15,985 nt of DNA from NCBI GenBank assembly GCA_934572325.1, contig CAKTKT010000043.1, positions 1 to 15,985 of the forward strand. Reading direction: 5' to 3'. The position numbers were made by a program, and so were the translations under genes. The DNA comes from an uncultured Oscillospiraceae bacterium. GTDB taxonomy: Bacteria > Bacillota > Clostridia > Oscillospirales > Oscillospiraceae. Positions within the stretch are counted from its first letter, which is position 1. Every line of letters begins with the position of its first letter. Under the pieces are notes generated by a model. That model was not told the DNA's origin. It made no database searches and worked only from the letters and a program-made list of their open reading frames with translations. Below are positions 1 through 7,759 of this stretch, piece after piece.

Positions 1-102
1 TCAACTATAACCCATGAGACCATATCCTTCATATCTTTTTATTCACTTGTCCAATATGTATTGTAGTCCTACACGCCTGCGGCTCTGCCCGATTTTACGC
101 GC

Positions 103-131
103 TTGACGTACCAAGCCGAAAAATGTATAAT
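103..131 (+). promoter_or_regulatory. SigA-type promoter of the CotH-VTC-DUF4956 operon
   Basis: TTGACG (103-108) and a perfect TATAAT (126-131) are separated by 17 bp. The predicted start is near 138, about 30 nt before the first gene. Nothing else was recognised in positions 1-102. Confidence 0.8.
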
Positions 132-148
132 AACATGATTTATTATAC
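125..148. promoter_or_regulatory. Operator-like palindrome over the -10 box and start site
   Basis: Perfect 9-bp arms, GTATAATAA (125-133) and TTATTATAC (140-148), flank CATGAT. The palindrome covers the -10 element and the expected transcription start, where a repressor dimer would block RNA polymerase. It could instead form a weak AT-rich hairpin at the 5' end of the mRNA. No regulator gene lies nearby to name. Confidence 0.45.
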
Positions 149-166
149 GATATACGGAGGCGGCTG

Positions 167-2575
167 ATGAGAGAGATCACAGACGCATTCAGAATACGCG
201 CGCGCGTTGCGGCGGCGCTCGCGGCGGCAATTGCCGCCGTGCTGTGCACAGCCTGCGGCAGCGCCGCGCCTGCGGAGACGCCCGCGCCCGCCGCCCCTGC
301 GGTCAGCGAGTATGCGGGGCGGCTCGTGATATCCGAGCTCATGGCGAAAAACACCGCCTCGGTCATGGACAACACCGGCGCGTTCCCCGACTGGATAGAG
401 CTGGAGAACGTGTCCGACGCGCCTATCGAGCTTACGGGCTTCACGCTCGCCGACGGCGAGGATAAAGCCGGCTGGGCGCTGCCGCTGTACACCCTTGCCC
501 CCGGCGAGCAGCTTGTGATATACGCCGACGGCACGGACGATCCCGGCGTACCCATGCACACGGATTTCTCCCTCTCCAAGGGGGAGACGGTGTGCCTGCG
601 CGATGCGCGCGGCTCGCTCATAGATAAGGCGGAGTGTACGACGGGAAAAGCCGGACTTGCCCTTGCGCGCAGCGCCGAGGGCGAGTGGGCGGAGACCTAT
701 TGGTGCACCCCGGGATATGAGAACACGCGCGAGGGGTATGACGCTTGGCAGGAGAGCCTCGATATGCCCTCGCCTCTCGTGATAAGCGAGGTCGTCACCG
801 CAAACACCGCAACACTGGAGCAGAAAAACCTCGGCTTCTGCGACTGGGTGGAGATAAAAAACGTCTCCTCCGCGCAGGTACGGCTTGCGGATTACTGCCT
901 TTCGGACGACGACGCGGCGTTGGATGCGTGGGCGTTTCCTGATATGACGCTCGCCGCGGGGCAGAGCGTGACGGTCATCTGCGACAAGTCCGACAAAGCC
1001 GCGGACGAGGGCTATCTCCACGCGCCGTTTGAGCTGAGCGCCGTTGGGGAGGGGCTGTACCTCACGCGCGGCGGCGAGGTCGCGGACTATGTCTTTCTCC
1101 ACGATATTCCCGCGAACGGCAGCATGGGGCGCGTGAGCGGGGAGAACGGCTGGTTCTACTTTGCCGCCGCACGGCCGGGCGCGGAAAAGACCGGCGGCGA
1201 AAGGCGTGTTTCCGCCTCAGTCGTATGCGTCTCCGGCGACGGGGTGTTTGACGGCGTGACGTCGGTGGACGCGGTGCTCGAAGCCGCGCCGGACGCGAAG
1301 ATATACTATACGCTCGACGGCTCCGCCCCGACGGCGGCGAGCTTTCCCTATTCAGGACTTATAACGCTCGCCAAAACCACGGTCGTGCGGGCGCTCGCGG
1401 TCGAGCCGGGGGCGCTCCCCAGCCGCGCGGCGACATACAGCTTCATCATTAACGAGGGACACGCCCTGCCCGTCGTCAGCCTCGCCGCCGACGATCCGGC
1501 AGCGTTCAGGCTGATGTACGGCGGCGGGAAGAAGAATATCGAGCTTTCGGGCAATATCGCGTTCTACGGCGAGGAGGGGGGCTTTTCCATCCCCTGCGGC
1601 ATAGATATGCACGGGGAGACGAGCCTTGTCCTGCCGAAAAAGAACATGGGCATACACTTTCGCGGGCAGTACGGGGAGAGCGAGCTGGACTACGACCTCT
1701 TCTCCGGCGGCGTGACGAGCTTTAAGGCGCTCGTGCTGCGCGCGGGGCAGGATCAGAACGCCAGCATCATCCGCAACGAGCTTCTGGAAAACCTCTGCCT
1801 GCAATATTCCGACAAGGTGCCCACCCAGCGCAGCCGCTACTGCGTGCTGTACATAAACGGAGTGTATAAGGGCATTTACGCGCTCATGGAAAAGGTCAAT
1901 GAGCAGCACTACGCCAACCTCATGGGCGTTTCGCGCGACAGCGTGACCGTGATGAAGGCGTGGGCAAAGCCCAAGAGCGAGTATTATGAGACCGTCATAC
2001 GCTTCGCGCAGGAAAACGACCTGAAGGACGCGAAAAATTACGCGCGCTTCTGTGAGCTGGTGGATATTGACTGCCTTATCGACTGGATGATAATAGAGGG
2101 GTATTCGGCGAACACCGATCTATCCACCGGCAACCTCCGCTACGCGCGCTCCACCGAGGGCGACGGGAGGTGGCGCTTCATGCTCTACGATCTGGACGCG
2201 ACGCTCCGCTCGTCCGGCAGCATCTTCGGCAACGTTTTGAAGCCCTCGAGCACGCAGAGCGCCGTGTTCATCACGCAGCTTATAAATAACCCCGCCTTCC
2301 GCGCGCGCTTTCTCGCACGCGCGGGGGAGGTGCTGTCCACGACGCTCTCCAACGCGAACGTCGATGCCGAGATCACGCGCCTTGCCGCCCAGATAGAGCC
2401 GGAGGTCGCGCGCGACGGCGCGCTGAGCAAGATCACCCTCGCGCAGTGGCGCGCCGCCGTGGCGGATCTGCGCGCAACGATAACTGCGCGGGACTGGAAC
2501 GCCAAGTGCGTCGCGGCGATAAAGCAGTACATGAAGCTCAGCGCCGACGAGATGCAGCGATATTTCAACCGGTGA
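167..2575 (+). CDS. CotH-kinase-family lipoprotein with two lamin-tail domains
   Basis: This is an 802-residue secreted protein, probably lipid-anchored. A hydrophobic N-terminus with basic residues leads to Cys30, although the lipobox (LCTAC) is imperfect. Two lamin-tail (LTD) beta-sandwich repeats follow at about 50-150 and 203-300; each begins with an (L)VISE motif and carries DWIELxNVS or DWVEIKNVS. A chitobiase C-terminal-like segment at about 355-428 contains IYYTLDGSAPT. The CotH-like kinase region spans about 430-690, with INGVYKGIYALMEKV (563-577), D651 and N656 in the ANTD...GN stretch, and YDLD with D675 and D677, the expected metal-binding acidic pair. CotH proteins are atypical secreted protein kinases, best known from spore coats; the substrate here is unknown. 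The ATG has GGAGG 6 nt upstream. The gene heads an operon and lies 15 bp before the VTC gene. The family call is firm; kinase activity is inferred. Confidence 0.88.
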   Translation: MREITDAFRIRARVAAALAAAIAAVLCTACGSAAPAETPAPAAPAVSEYAGRLVISELMAKNTASVMDNTGAFPDWIELENVSDAPIELTGFTLADGEDKAGWALPLYTLAPGEQLVIYADGTDDPGVPMHTDFSLSKGETVCLRDARGSLIDKAECTTGKAGLALARSAEGEWAETYWCTPGYENTREGYDAWQESLDMPSPLVISEVVTANTATLEQKNLGFCDWVEIKNVSSAQVRLADYCLSDDDAALDAWAFPDMTLAAGQSVTVICDKSDKAADEGYLHAPFELSAVGEGLYLTRGGEVADYVFLHDIPANGSMGRVSGENGWFYFAAARPGAEKTGGERRVSASVVCVSGDGVFDGVTSVDAVLEAAPDAKIYYTLDGSAPTAASFPYSGLITLAKTTVVRALAVEPGALPSRAATYSFIINEGHALPVVSLAADDPAAFRLMYGGGKKNIELSGNIAFYGEEGGFSIPCGIDMHGETSLVLPKKNMGIHFRGQYGESELDYDLFSGGVTSFKALVLRAGQDQNASIIRNELLENLCLQYSDKVPTQRSRYCVLYINGVYKGIYALMEKVNEQHYANLMGVSRDSVTVMKAWAKPKSEYYETVIRFAQENDLKDAKNYARFCELVDIDCLIDWMIIEGYSANTDLSTGNLRYARSTEGDGRWRFMLYDLDATLRSSGSIFGNVLKPSSTQSAVFITQLINNPAFRARFLARAGEVLSTTLSNANVDAEITRLAAQIEPEVARDGALSKITLAQWRAAVADLRATITARDWNAKCVAAIKQYMKLSADEMQRYFNR

Positions 2576-2590
2576 CGACGAGAGGAGCGG

Positions 2591-3307
2591 ATGAAAGTGA
2601 AGGACACGATATTCACCTTCAAGCGCTATGAAAAGAAATATCTGCTCGCGCCCGAGCAGTATGAGCGCATACGCGCGCGGCTCGACGGGTATATAGAGCC
2701 GGACGAGTTTTTCAGCAGCACGGTATGCTCGCTCTACTACGACACCGCGGATTTTGAGCTTATCCGCCGCTCCATCGACGCGCCCGTATACAAGGAGAAG
2801 CTGCGTGTGCGCGCGTACAACGTGCCCGCGCCGGACGGGGCGGTGTTCGTGGAGCTGAAGAAGAAATTCAAGGGCGTGGTGTACAAGCGCCGCGTCATGA
2901 TGCCGGCGGACGCCGCCGCGCGCTATCTCGCCGGAGACATACCCGCCCCTGACGACAGCCAGATGCTTCGGGAGATCGACTGGTTCCTCCGCATGAACGA
3001 CATGCGCCCTCGCGTTTTCATCGCGTGTGACCGCGAGGCGTACCGCGCAAGAGACGACGGGGAGCTGCGCATAACGTTCGACAGCAGCATCCGCTGGCGT
3101 GACACCGAGCTGGACGTCACGCTCGGCGATCACGGGGAGGAGCTTCTGGACGCTGGGCAGGTGCTCATGGAGATAAAGATGCCGCAGGCGGCGCCGCTGT
3201 GGCTGGCGCGCATGCTCAGCGAGGACGGGCTTTTCCCGCAGGGCTTTTCAAAATACGGCACGTGCTACAAGACCAATCTGATAAAGGGAGTAATACTCAA
3301 TGTTTAA
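2591..3307 (+). CDS. VTC-type polyphosphate polymerase domain protein
   Basis: This 238-residue soluble protein consists only of a VTC (triphosphate tunnel) domain, with no SPX domain and no membrane segment. Conserved basic and acidic residues of the tunnel are visible in order: RYEKKY (12-17), SLYYDT (47-52), KEKLRVRAY (68-76), VELKKK (88-92 region), VYKRRV (97-102), CDREAYR (146-152), LRITFD (159-164), MEIKMP (193-198) and FSKYGT (219-224). Eukaryotic VTC4 makes polyphosphate from ATP with this fold, and bacterial VTC domains are annotated as polyphosphate polymerases. Whether this one polymerises phosphate is inferred. AGAGGAG lies 3 nt before the ATG. The 3' end overlaps the DUF4956 gene by 8 nt, which suggests translational coupling and stoichiometric expression. 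No membrane anchor is visible, so the DUF4956 protein is a natural membrane partner. Confidence 0.88.
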   Translation: MKVKDTIFTFKRYEKKYLLAPEQYERIRARLDGYIEPDEFFSSTVCSLYYDTADFELIRRSIDAPVYKEKLRVRAYNVPAPDGAVFVELKKKFKGVVYKRRVMMPADAAARYLAGDIPAPDDSQMLREIDWFLRMNDMRPRVFIACDREAYRARDDGELRITFDSSIRWRDTELDVTLGDHGEELLDAGQVLMEIKMPQAAPLWLARMLSEDGLFPQGFSKYGTCYKTNLIKGVILNV

Positions 3308-3959
3308 CAGCATAATCGCATCGTCCATAACGCTTGCGCAGTTTGCCGTGTGCATGGTCACGGCGCTGGTGCTGGGCGTGCTCGCCTCGTGCGTGTTCAC
3401 GTTCAGAAACGCGCACAGCGGCTCTCTCGCGGTGGCGCTGGCGCTGCTGCCGTGCGTGGTGGCGATGGTGATAATGATGGTCAACGGGAATGTCGGCGCG
3501 GGGCTCGCCGTGGCGGGAACGTTCGCGCTGGTGCGCTTTCGCTCCGCGCCCGGCACGGCGCGGGAGATAACGGGGCTCTTCTTCTCCGTGGCGCTGGGGC
3601 TTGCCTGCGGCATGGGCTATGTGGGGCTTGCGGCGGTGTTCTTCGCGCTGTTTTCCGCGGCGCTGCTGGCGCTGGGCGCGCTGCACTTCGGCGAGCGCGG
3701 CGGCGCGCGCACGCTCAAGATAACCATACCGGAAAATCTCGACTATGAGGAGCTTTTCGACGACCTCTTTGAAAAATACACGCGCAGCCACGAGCTTGTG
3801 CGCGTGCGCACGACGAATATGGGCACGCTCTTCGAGCTGACGTATCTCGTCTCGCTCAGGGATAAAAACGTCACGAAGGATTTCATAGACGCCATCCGCT
3901 GCCGCAACGGCAACCTCAACATCATCTGCGGGCGCGAAAACGACAGGGATCTGATGTGA
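3300..3959 (+). CDS. DUF4956 family membrane protein
   Basis: This 219-residue protein has an N-terminal membrane half and a soluble C-terminal half. Hydrophobic segments lie at about 13-35, 42-62, 65-77 and 88-128. The family hallmark VAGTFALVRFRSAPGTAREI (71-90) sits between them, followed by a Gly-rich helix (ALGLACGMGYVGL). Residues 135-219 form a cytoplasmic-looking alpha/beta domain starting LKITIPENLDY. DUF4956 has no established biochemical function that I know of; it is repeatedly found beside VTC-domain and CotH genes. A GGGAG site 9 nt upstream and the 8-nt overlap with the VTC gene support this start. It is the last gene of the operon and is followed 18 bp later by a terminator. 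A role as a membrane channel or anchor for the VTC protein is speculation. Confidence 0.85.
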   Translation: MFNSIIASSITLAQFAVCMVTALVLGVLASCVFTFRNAHSGSLAVALALLPCVVAMVIMMVNGNVGAGLAVAGTFALVRFRSAPGTAREITGLFFSVALGLACGMGYVGLAAVFFALFSAALLALGALHFGERGGARTLKITIPENLDYEELFDDLFEKYTRSHELVRVRTTNMGTLFELTYLVSLRDKNVTKDFIDAIRCRNGNLNIICGRENDRDLM

Positions 3960-3977
3960 TAGACGATAAAGACGCAA

Positions 3978-4014
3978 AATATCCGCGCGGTGCAGCACAT
4001 ACCGCGCGGATATT
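3978..4014. terminator. Bidirectional intrinsic terminator
   Basis: Perfect 14-bp arms, AATATCCGCGCGGT (3978-3991) and its complement (4001-4014), enclose a 9-nt loop. T-rich sequence follows on both strands (TTTTGCGTCTTT on the minus side). It lies between the convergent DUF4956 and PPase genes. Confidence 0.88.
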
Positions 4015-4028
4015 ATATATAACGCTTT

Positions 4029-5645
4029 TTATCCCCAGAGGGCGGTGAGCATCGGGATGACCTGCTTTTTGCGGCTCATCACGCCGGGGAGGAACACGCA
4101 GTTGTCCTTGGGCGTGACGGAGAACGCCTGCTGTATCTCCTCGTCCGAGCCGATGTAGAGCAGGTACGAGCCCTCGAGCAGCACATCGGTTATCATGAGT
4201 ATCACGCAGTCGAAGTCCATCTCCTTTTTGAGCTTTGCCATCATGGAGAGAAACTCCTCGCGCCGCGTGAGCAGATGACTCGCGTCAACGCAGGTTATCT
4301 GGCTGACGCCGAGGTTCTTCTCGGCGATGTGGAACTGCTTGTAGTCGGATTTGAAAAGCTCCTCCGCGGGCTTGTCGTCCGCGCCGGAGACGGAGTACAG
4401 CTCGCGCCCCAGCGCCTCAAGGTCGAGCTTTGCGATACGGGCGAGGCGCTCCGCCATGGCGACGTCGCGCTTTGTGCAGGTGGGGGATTTGAACATGACC
4501 GTGTCGGACAGTATCGCCGCCGCCATCAGCCCCGCCATGCGCGGAGAGGGCATCACGCCGTGCTCCTGATACATGGCGGTGATGATGGTGTTGGTGCTGC
4601 CGACAGGCTCGTTGCGCACGGAGATGGGCTGGCGCGTCTGAATGTCGGCAAGGCGGTGGTGGTCGATGATCTCCAGTATCTCCACCTGATCCAGCCCGAT
4701 GACCGACTGCGCCGCCTCGTTGTGATCGACAAGGACAACGCGCTTGCGCCGCGGATTCAGAAGATGGAAGCGCGAGAGCGTGCCGACAACGCGCTGCTGC
4801 GCGTCGAGCACGGGGTAGCAGCGGTAGCGGCTCTTCAAAAGCACCTCGCGCACGTCGTCGAGAAGGTCGTCGAGGTGGAAGCAGACGATGTTGCTCGTCG
4901 TCTTGCAGACGCGGTCGATGGGGGTCGCCTGGAAGATGAGGCGCGAGACCTGCCGCGCGTCGAGCGGCGTGGAGATGATACAGGTGGGCTTGTCGCAGTC
5001 AACGAGCGTCTGGCTGATGTCCGCCTGGCAGATGATGAGGCAGTTGACGCCGTGCTCAAGCGCGTTTTCGATGACGTCGGGCTGGTCGCCGCAGATGAGG
5101 ATGGTGCCGGGGCTGATGAGCGCGGGATCGTCGAACGACTGCGGCAGGGCGATGGTCACGTCGCCCGACACGGACTCGGCGGTGCTGCCGCACTCGTTGA
5201 CGAGCCGCCCCTCCAGCACGCTGAGAAGGTTGAAGAGCGGAAGCTCGTCGATGTGGCTTGAATATATCGTCTCCATGTCATAGCTGGCGATGTCGCCCGC
5301 GGAGAGCATACCGTAGAGCGAGCCGTCGTCGTTGACGATGGGCATGGTGGCAATCTCCCCCTCGCGCATCGTCCGCCACGCGAGATCCACCGTCACGGAG
5401 CAGTTCAGCTCCGGCGGGCGGTCAAAGTCGAGATCGCGTACCTGCGTGCGCATGCTTTTCACATACTCGGGCGGCTCAAAGCCGAAGTGATCGAGCATAT
5501 GCTGGGTCTCGTCGTTTAGCGCGCCGATCCTCACCGCCTTGTATTCGCGGTCGCCAAGCGCGTTGCGGAGCTTCGCATACGCCATCGAGGCGACGATGGA
5601 GTCGGTATCGGGGTTGCGATGCCCGGAAACATAGATCTCATTCAT
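4029..5645 (-). CDS. Manganese-dependent inorganic pyrophosphatase with CBS and DRTGG domains
   Basis: This is a family II (DHH) pyrophosphatase of 538 residues, hydrolysing cytosolic PPi to phosphate. The catalytic core is split by a regulatory insert. The N-terminus has GHRNPDTDS (8-16) with the metal-binding His9, Asp13 and Asp15. A CBS domain lies at about 65-122, a DRTGG-like domain at about 125-243 and a second CBS domain at about 246-297. The DHH core resumes with VDHNE (D307) and IDHH (328-330), and the DHHA2 domain ends with the substrate-binding SRKKQ (524-528). Relatives of this layout, such as the Clostridium perfringens enzyme, are inhibited by AMP/ADP and activated by ATP or diadenosine polyphosphates; regulation here is inferred from the domains. 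GGGAGGT lies 8 nt before the ATG. Length and motifs are complete. The gene is monocistronic and converges on the operon containing the VTC gene. Confidence 0.95.
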   Translation of the reverse strand: MNEIYVSGHRNPDTDSIVASMAYAKLRNALGDREYKAVRIGALNDETQHMLDHFGFEPPEYVKSMRTQVRDLDFDRPPELNCSVTVDLAWRTMREGEIATMPIVNDDGSLYGMLSAGDIASYDMETIYSSHIDELPLFNLLSVLEGRLVNECGSTAESVSGDVTIALPQSFDDPALISPGTILICGDQPDVIENALEHGVNCLIICQADISQTLVDCDKPTCIISTPLDARQVSRLIFQATPIDRVCKTTSNIVCFHLDDLLDDVREVLLKSRYRCYPVLDAQQRVVGTLSRFHLLNPRRKRVVLVDHNEAAQSVIGLDQVEILEIIDHHRLADIQTRQPISVRNEPVGSTNTIITAMYQEHGVMPSPRMAGLMAAAILSDTVMFKSPTCTKRDVAMAERLARIAKLDLEALGRELYSVSGADDKPAEELFKSDYKQFHIAEKNLGVSQITCVDASHLLTRREEFLSMMAKLKKEMDFDCVILMITDVLLEGSYLLYIGSDEEIQQAFSVTPKDNCVFLPGVMSRKKQVIPMLTALWG

Positions 5646-5683
5646 TTGCTTTTACCTCCCCGCATAATGCAAACTGCCACATC

Positions 5684-5712
5684 ATTATATTGGAATCATG
5701 CTCCAAATTCAA
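5684..5712 (-). promoter_or_regulatory. Promoter of the pyrophosphatase gene, with a palindromic spacer
   Basis: On the minus strand TTGAAT (5712-5707) and a perfect TATAAT (5689-5684) are 17 bp apart. The spacer itself is a short palindrome with TTGGA and TCCAA arms (5690-5706), a possible regulator site. Confidence 0.75.
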
Positions 5713-5728
5713 GCGCTTTTGTGCAATC

Positions 5729-5757
5729 TTTACGAATTCATGATATTGTGATAAAAT
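5729..5757 (+). promoter_or_regulatory. Promoter of the M3 peptidase gene
   Basis: TTTACG (5729-5734) and TAAAAT (5752-5757) are 17 bp apart. The predicted start is near 5764, which gives a leader of about 190 nt. The promoter is back to back with the pyrophosphatase promoter. Confidence 0.6.
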
Positions 5758-5792
5758 CTTATGAAAAACGGGGAAAAATTTATTTATTTATT

Positions 5793-5870
5793 TTTTGCCA
5801 TGCGAAAGCATAGCAAAACAAGAAATGCGCCGTTTCCTCGCCCCTGCGGGGCAACAGGAAATGATGCGCA
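5793..5870 (+). promoter_or_regulatory. Two tandem hairpins in the M3 peptidase leader
   Basis: Hairpin 1 pairs TTTTGC (5793-5798) with GCAAAA (5813-5818) and ATGC (5800-5803) with GCAT (5808-5811), capped by a GAAA tetraloop, with one C-A mismatch. Hairpin 2 pairs TGCGC (5826-5830) with GCGCA (5866-5870), TTTCCT (5833-5838) with AGGAAA (5856-5861), and GCCCC (5840-5844) with GGGGC (5848-5852). Neither is followed by a U-run on the plus strand. On the minus strand hairpin 2 is followed by TTTCTTGTTTT and could terminate antisense transcription. No known riboswitch was recognised. Confidence 0.5.
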
Positions 5871-5953
5871 AAAAGCTCCATGCACCGGTATTTTCGCATT
5901 TTTGTGCTGCGGCGCTCATGCATGAAGTTTTATAGCCTTGAAAAGGAGACGCC

Positions 5954-7705
5954 ATGAAAAGGAAGCTAAGCGGTATAATATGCGCGCTGCTCGCCGCGCT
6001 TGTGCTCGCCTCGTGCGCGGCAAGCCCGATGGAGGCTGTGCGCGGTTTTATCGGCGGTAAAGCGCCGTCGGGTCTGCGCGCCGGAGACGAGGCGGACATC
6101 CCGCGCTTTGCTGACATGGAGTATGTCCGTCCGGACACGCACGCGCTCGAAGCCGCAGTGGACGCGGCGGAGGCGGCGCTCTCCTCCGGCGCGGCGCTTG
6201 ACGAGGTGACGGCGCTGCTGGATGAGTGCTACGATGAATACTACCGCTTTTCCACGATGTACACTCTCGCGGAGATACGCTATCTCCGCGATCTGACGGA
6301 CGAGTACTACGGCGCGGAGTATTCGTGGTGCGGCGAGAACCGGTCGCTGGAGCAGCAGCTTATGGAGCGGCTGTACACCGTCTGCGCCGCCTCCGCGCTT
6401 GCCGAGGAGCTGGAGCGGGAGTATTTCTGGGAGGGCTTCACCGCCGACTACGGCGAGGGCAGCGCGCAGATGTACACCGAGCGCGCCGTGGCGCTCATGC
6501 AGCGCGAGAGCGAGCTTCTGAACGCCTACTATGACCTCGCCGCCCAGCCGCAGATAGTGCTCGACGGGGAGACGGTGGATTACGTGAGCTATCTTGCCGA
6601 CGCTGACGGCGAGGAGTACGCCCGCGCGCTGAATGAATACTATCGCCAGTATAACGCCCGCTTTGCCGAGGTGTATATCGACCTTATCGGGACGCGCCGC
6701 GCCCTCGCCGAGGAGATGGGATACGAAAGCTATGAGGCGATGCAGTACGCCGCCTATGAGCGCAGCTACACGCCCGCCGAGGCGGCGGCGTTCGTCGCCG
6801 GAGTGCGGGAAAAGCTCGTGCCGCTCTATGAGGAGCTTATGCCGCTCGACCCGGGCGAGAGCATAGTCTATTCATATATGAGCGAGCGGCGGCTTTTGAA
6901 GACTGTGGGCGCGGCGGCGGAGAGCATAGGCGGGGACGTGCGGGAGGCGTTTGACTTTATGCTCGCGCACGGGCTGTACAGCCTTGAGCAGAGCGACACG
7001 AAGGCTGCCATGTCGTTCACGGCGTATCTTGACAGCTTCGATGCGCCGTTCCTCTTCGTCTCGCCCTACTGCGACACCGAGGACATACTCACGCTCGCGC
7101 ACGAGTTCGGGCACTTTCTCGACAGCTATTATAACTATAACGCCTACGAATCCCTCGACCTCTCCGAGTTCTTTTCCCAGTCGATGGAGCACCTCGTGAT
7201 GGAAAGGCTTGCGGACGTGCTCGACGAGGAGGAGCTTGAAATGCTGCGGCGGATAAAGCTCGCGGGCACGCTGGACGCCTATGTGATGCAGTCGTCGTTC
7301 GCGGAGTTTGAGAGCCGTGTGTACGCGCTGCGTGACGAGGAGCTGACGGCGGAGGCGATAAACGCCATATCGCTCGATACGGCGAAGGAGTTCGGGTACT
7401 ACGACGGCGTAAGCGAGGACTACTACGCGATGAGCTGGGCGGATATAACGCACTTTTTCGAGTCGCCCTTCTACGTGATAAGCTACGCCGTCTCCGGCGA
7501 CGCGGCGCAGCAGATATACGCGCTTGAGTGCGCGCAGAGCGGCGCGGGGCTGGCGAAATACCTTGAAATGCTGCCGCGCGGGGAGGAGACGCTGCTCGGC
7601 GCGCTAGCTGCGGCGGGGCTGGACAGCCCGTTCGCGCCGGGGAGACTGGACGCGGCGGAGCGGCAGCTTCGCCGTGAGCTTGCCGCATCGGGGCTTGCGC
7701 AGTGA
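5954..7705 (+). CDS. M3 family oligoendopeptidase, lipoprotein
   Basis: This 583-residue zinc metallopeptidase of the M3 (thimet oligopeptidase / oligoendopeptidase F) fold is probably anchored outside the membrane. The signal peptide ends in a canonical lipobox, LAS-C21. The catalytic motif HEFGH (383-387) supplies two zinc-binding histidines and the general base Glu384. The third ligand is most likely Glu405 in ExxSQxxE, by analogy with the ExPSQ motif of thimet oligopeptidase. Near the C-terminus, DITHFFESPFYVISYA matches the substrate-clamping region. The residue three after the motif is Asp390, where many M3 enzymes have His. The role is probably trimming of short peptides at the cell surface. 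AAGGAG lies 5 nt before the ATG. The upstream leader is structured, and the next gene has its own likely promoter. Confidence 0.9.
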   Translation: MKRKLSGIICALLAALVLASCAASPMEAVRGFIGGKAPSGLRAGDEADIPRFADMEYVRPDTHALEAAVDAAEAALSSGAALDEVTALLDECYDEYYRFSTMYTLAEIRYLRDLTDEYYGAEYSWCGENRSLEQQLMERLYTVCAASALAEELEREYFWEGFTADYGEGSAQMYTERAVALMQRESELLNAYYDLAAQPQIVLDGETVDYVSYLADADGEEYARALNEYYRQYNARFAEVYIDLIGTRRALAEEMGYESYEAMQYAAYERSYTPAEAAAFVAGVREKLVPLYEELMPLDPGESIVYSYMSERRLLKTVGAAAESIGGDVREAFDFMLAHGLYSLEQSDTKAAMSFTAYLDSFDAPFLFVSPYCDTEDILTLAHEFGHFLDSYYNYNAYESLDLSEFFSQSMEHLVMERLADVLDEEELEMLRRIKLAGTLDAYVMQSSFAEFESRVYALRDEELTAEAINAISLDTAKEFGYYDGVSEDYYAMSWADITHFFESPFYVISYAVSGDAAQQIYALECAQSGAGLAKYLEMLPRGEETLLGALAAAGLDSPFAPGRLDAAERQLRRELAASGLAQ

Positions 7706-7723
7706 GAGCATATGCTGTATAAT
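7695..7723 (+). promoter_or_regulatory. Likely promoter of the acyltransferase gene
   Basis: A perfect TATAAT (7718-7723) lies 17 bp after a weak -35, TTGCGC (7695-7700). It overlaps the end of the M3 peptidase gene. Read-through from the peptidase is also possible, as no terminator intervenes. Confidence 0.5.
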
Positions 7724-7759
7724 TGACGCAGATCTAAGCCGCCGCAAAAAGGAGAAGAT

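Noticed and set aside
143..1102. Minus-strand frames over the CotH gene
   Set aside because: They mirror the plus-strand coding sequence, lack ribosome sites and show no recognisable domain.
4275..5261. Long plus-strand frame opposite the pyrophosphatase gene
   Set aside because: Antisense shadow of a clearly conserved protein in GC-rich DNA; its composition is Arg/Val/Asp-rich without any family motif.
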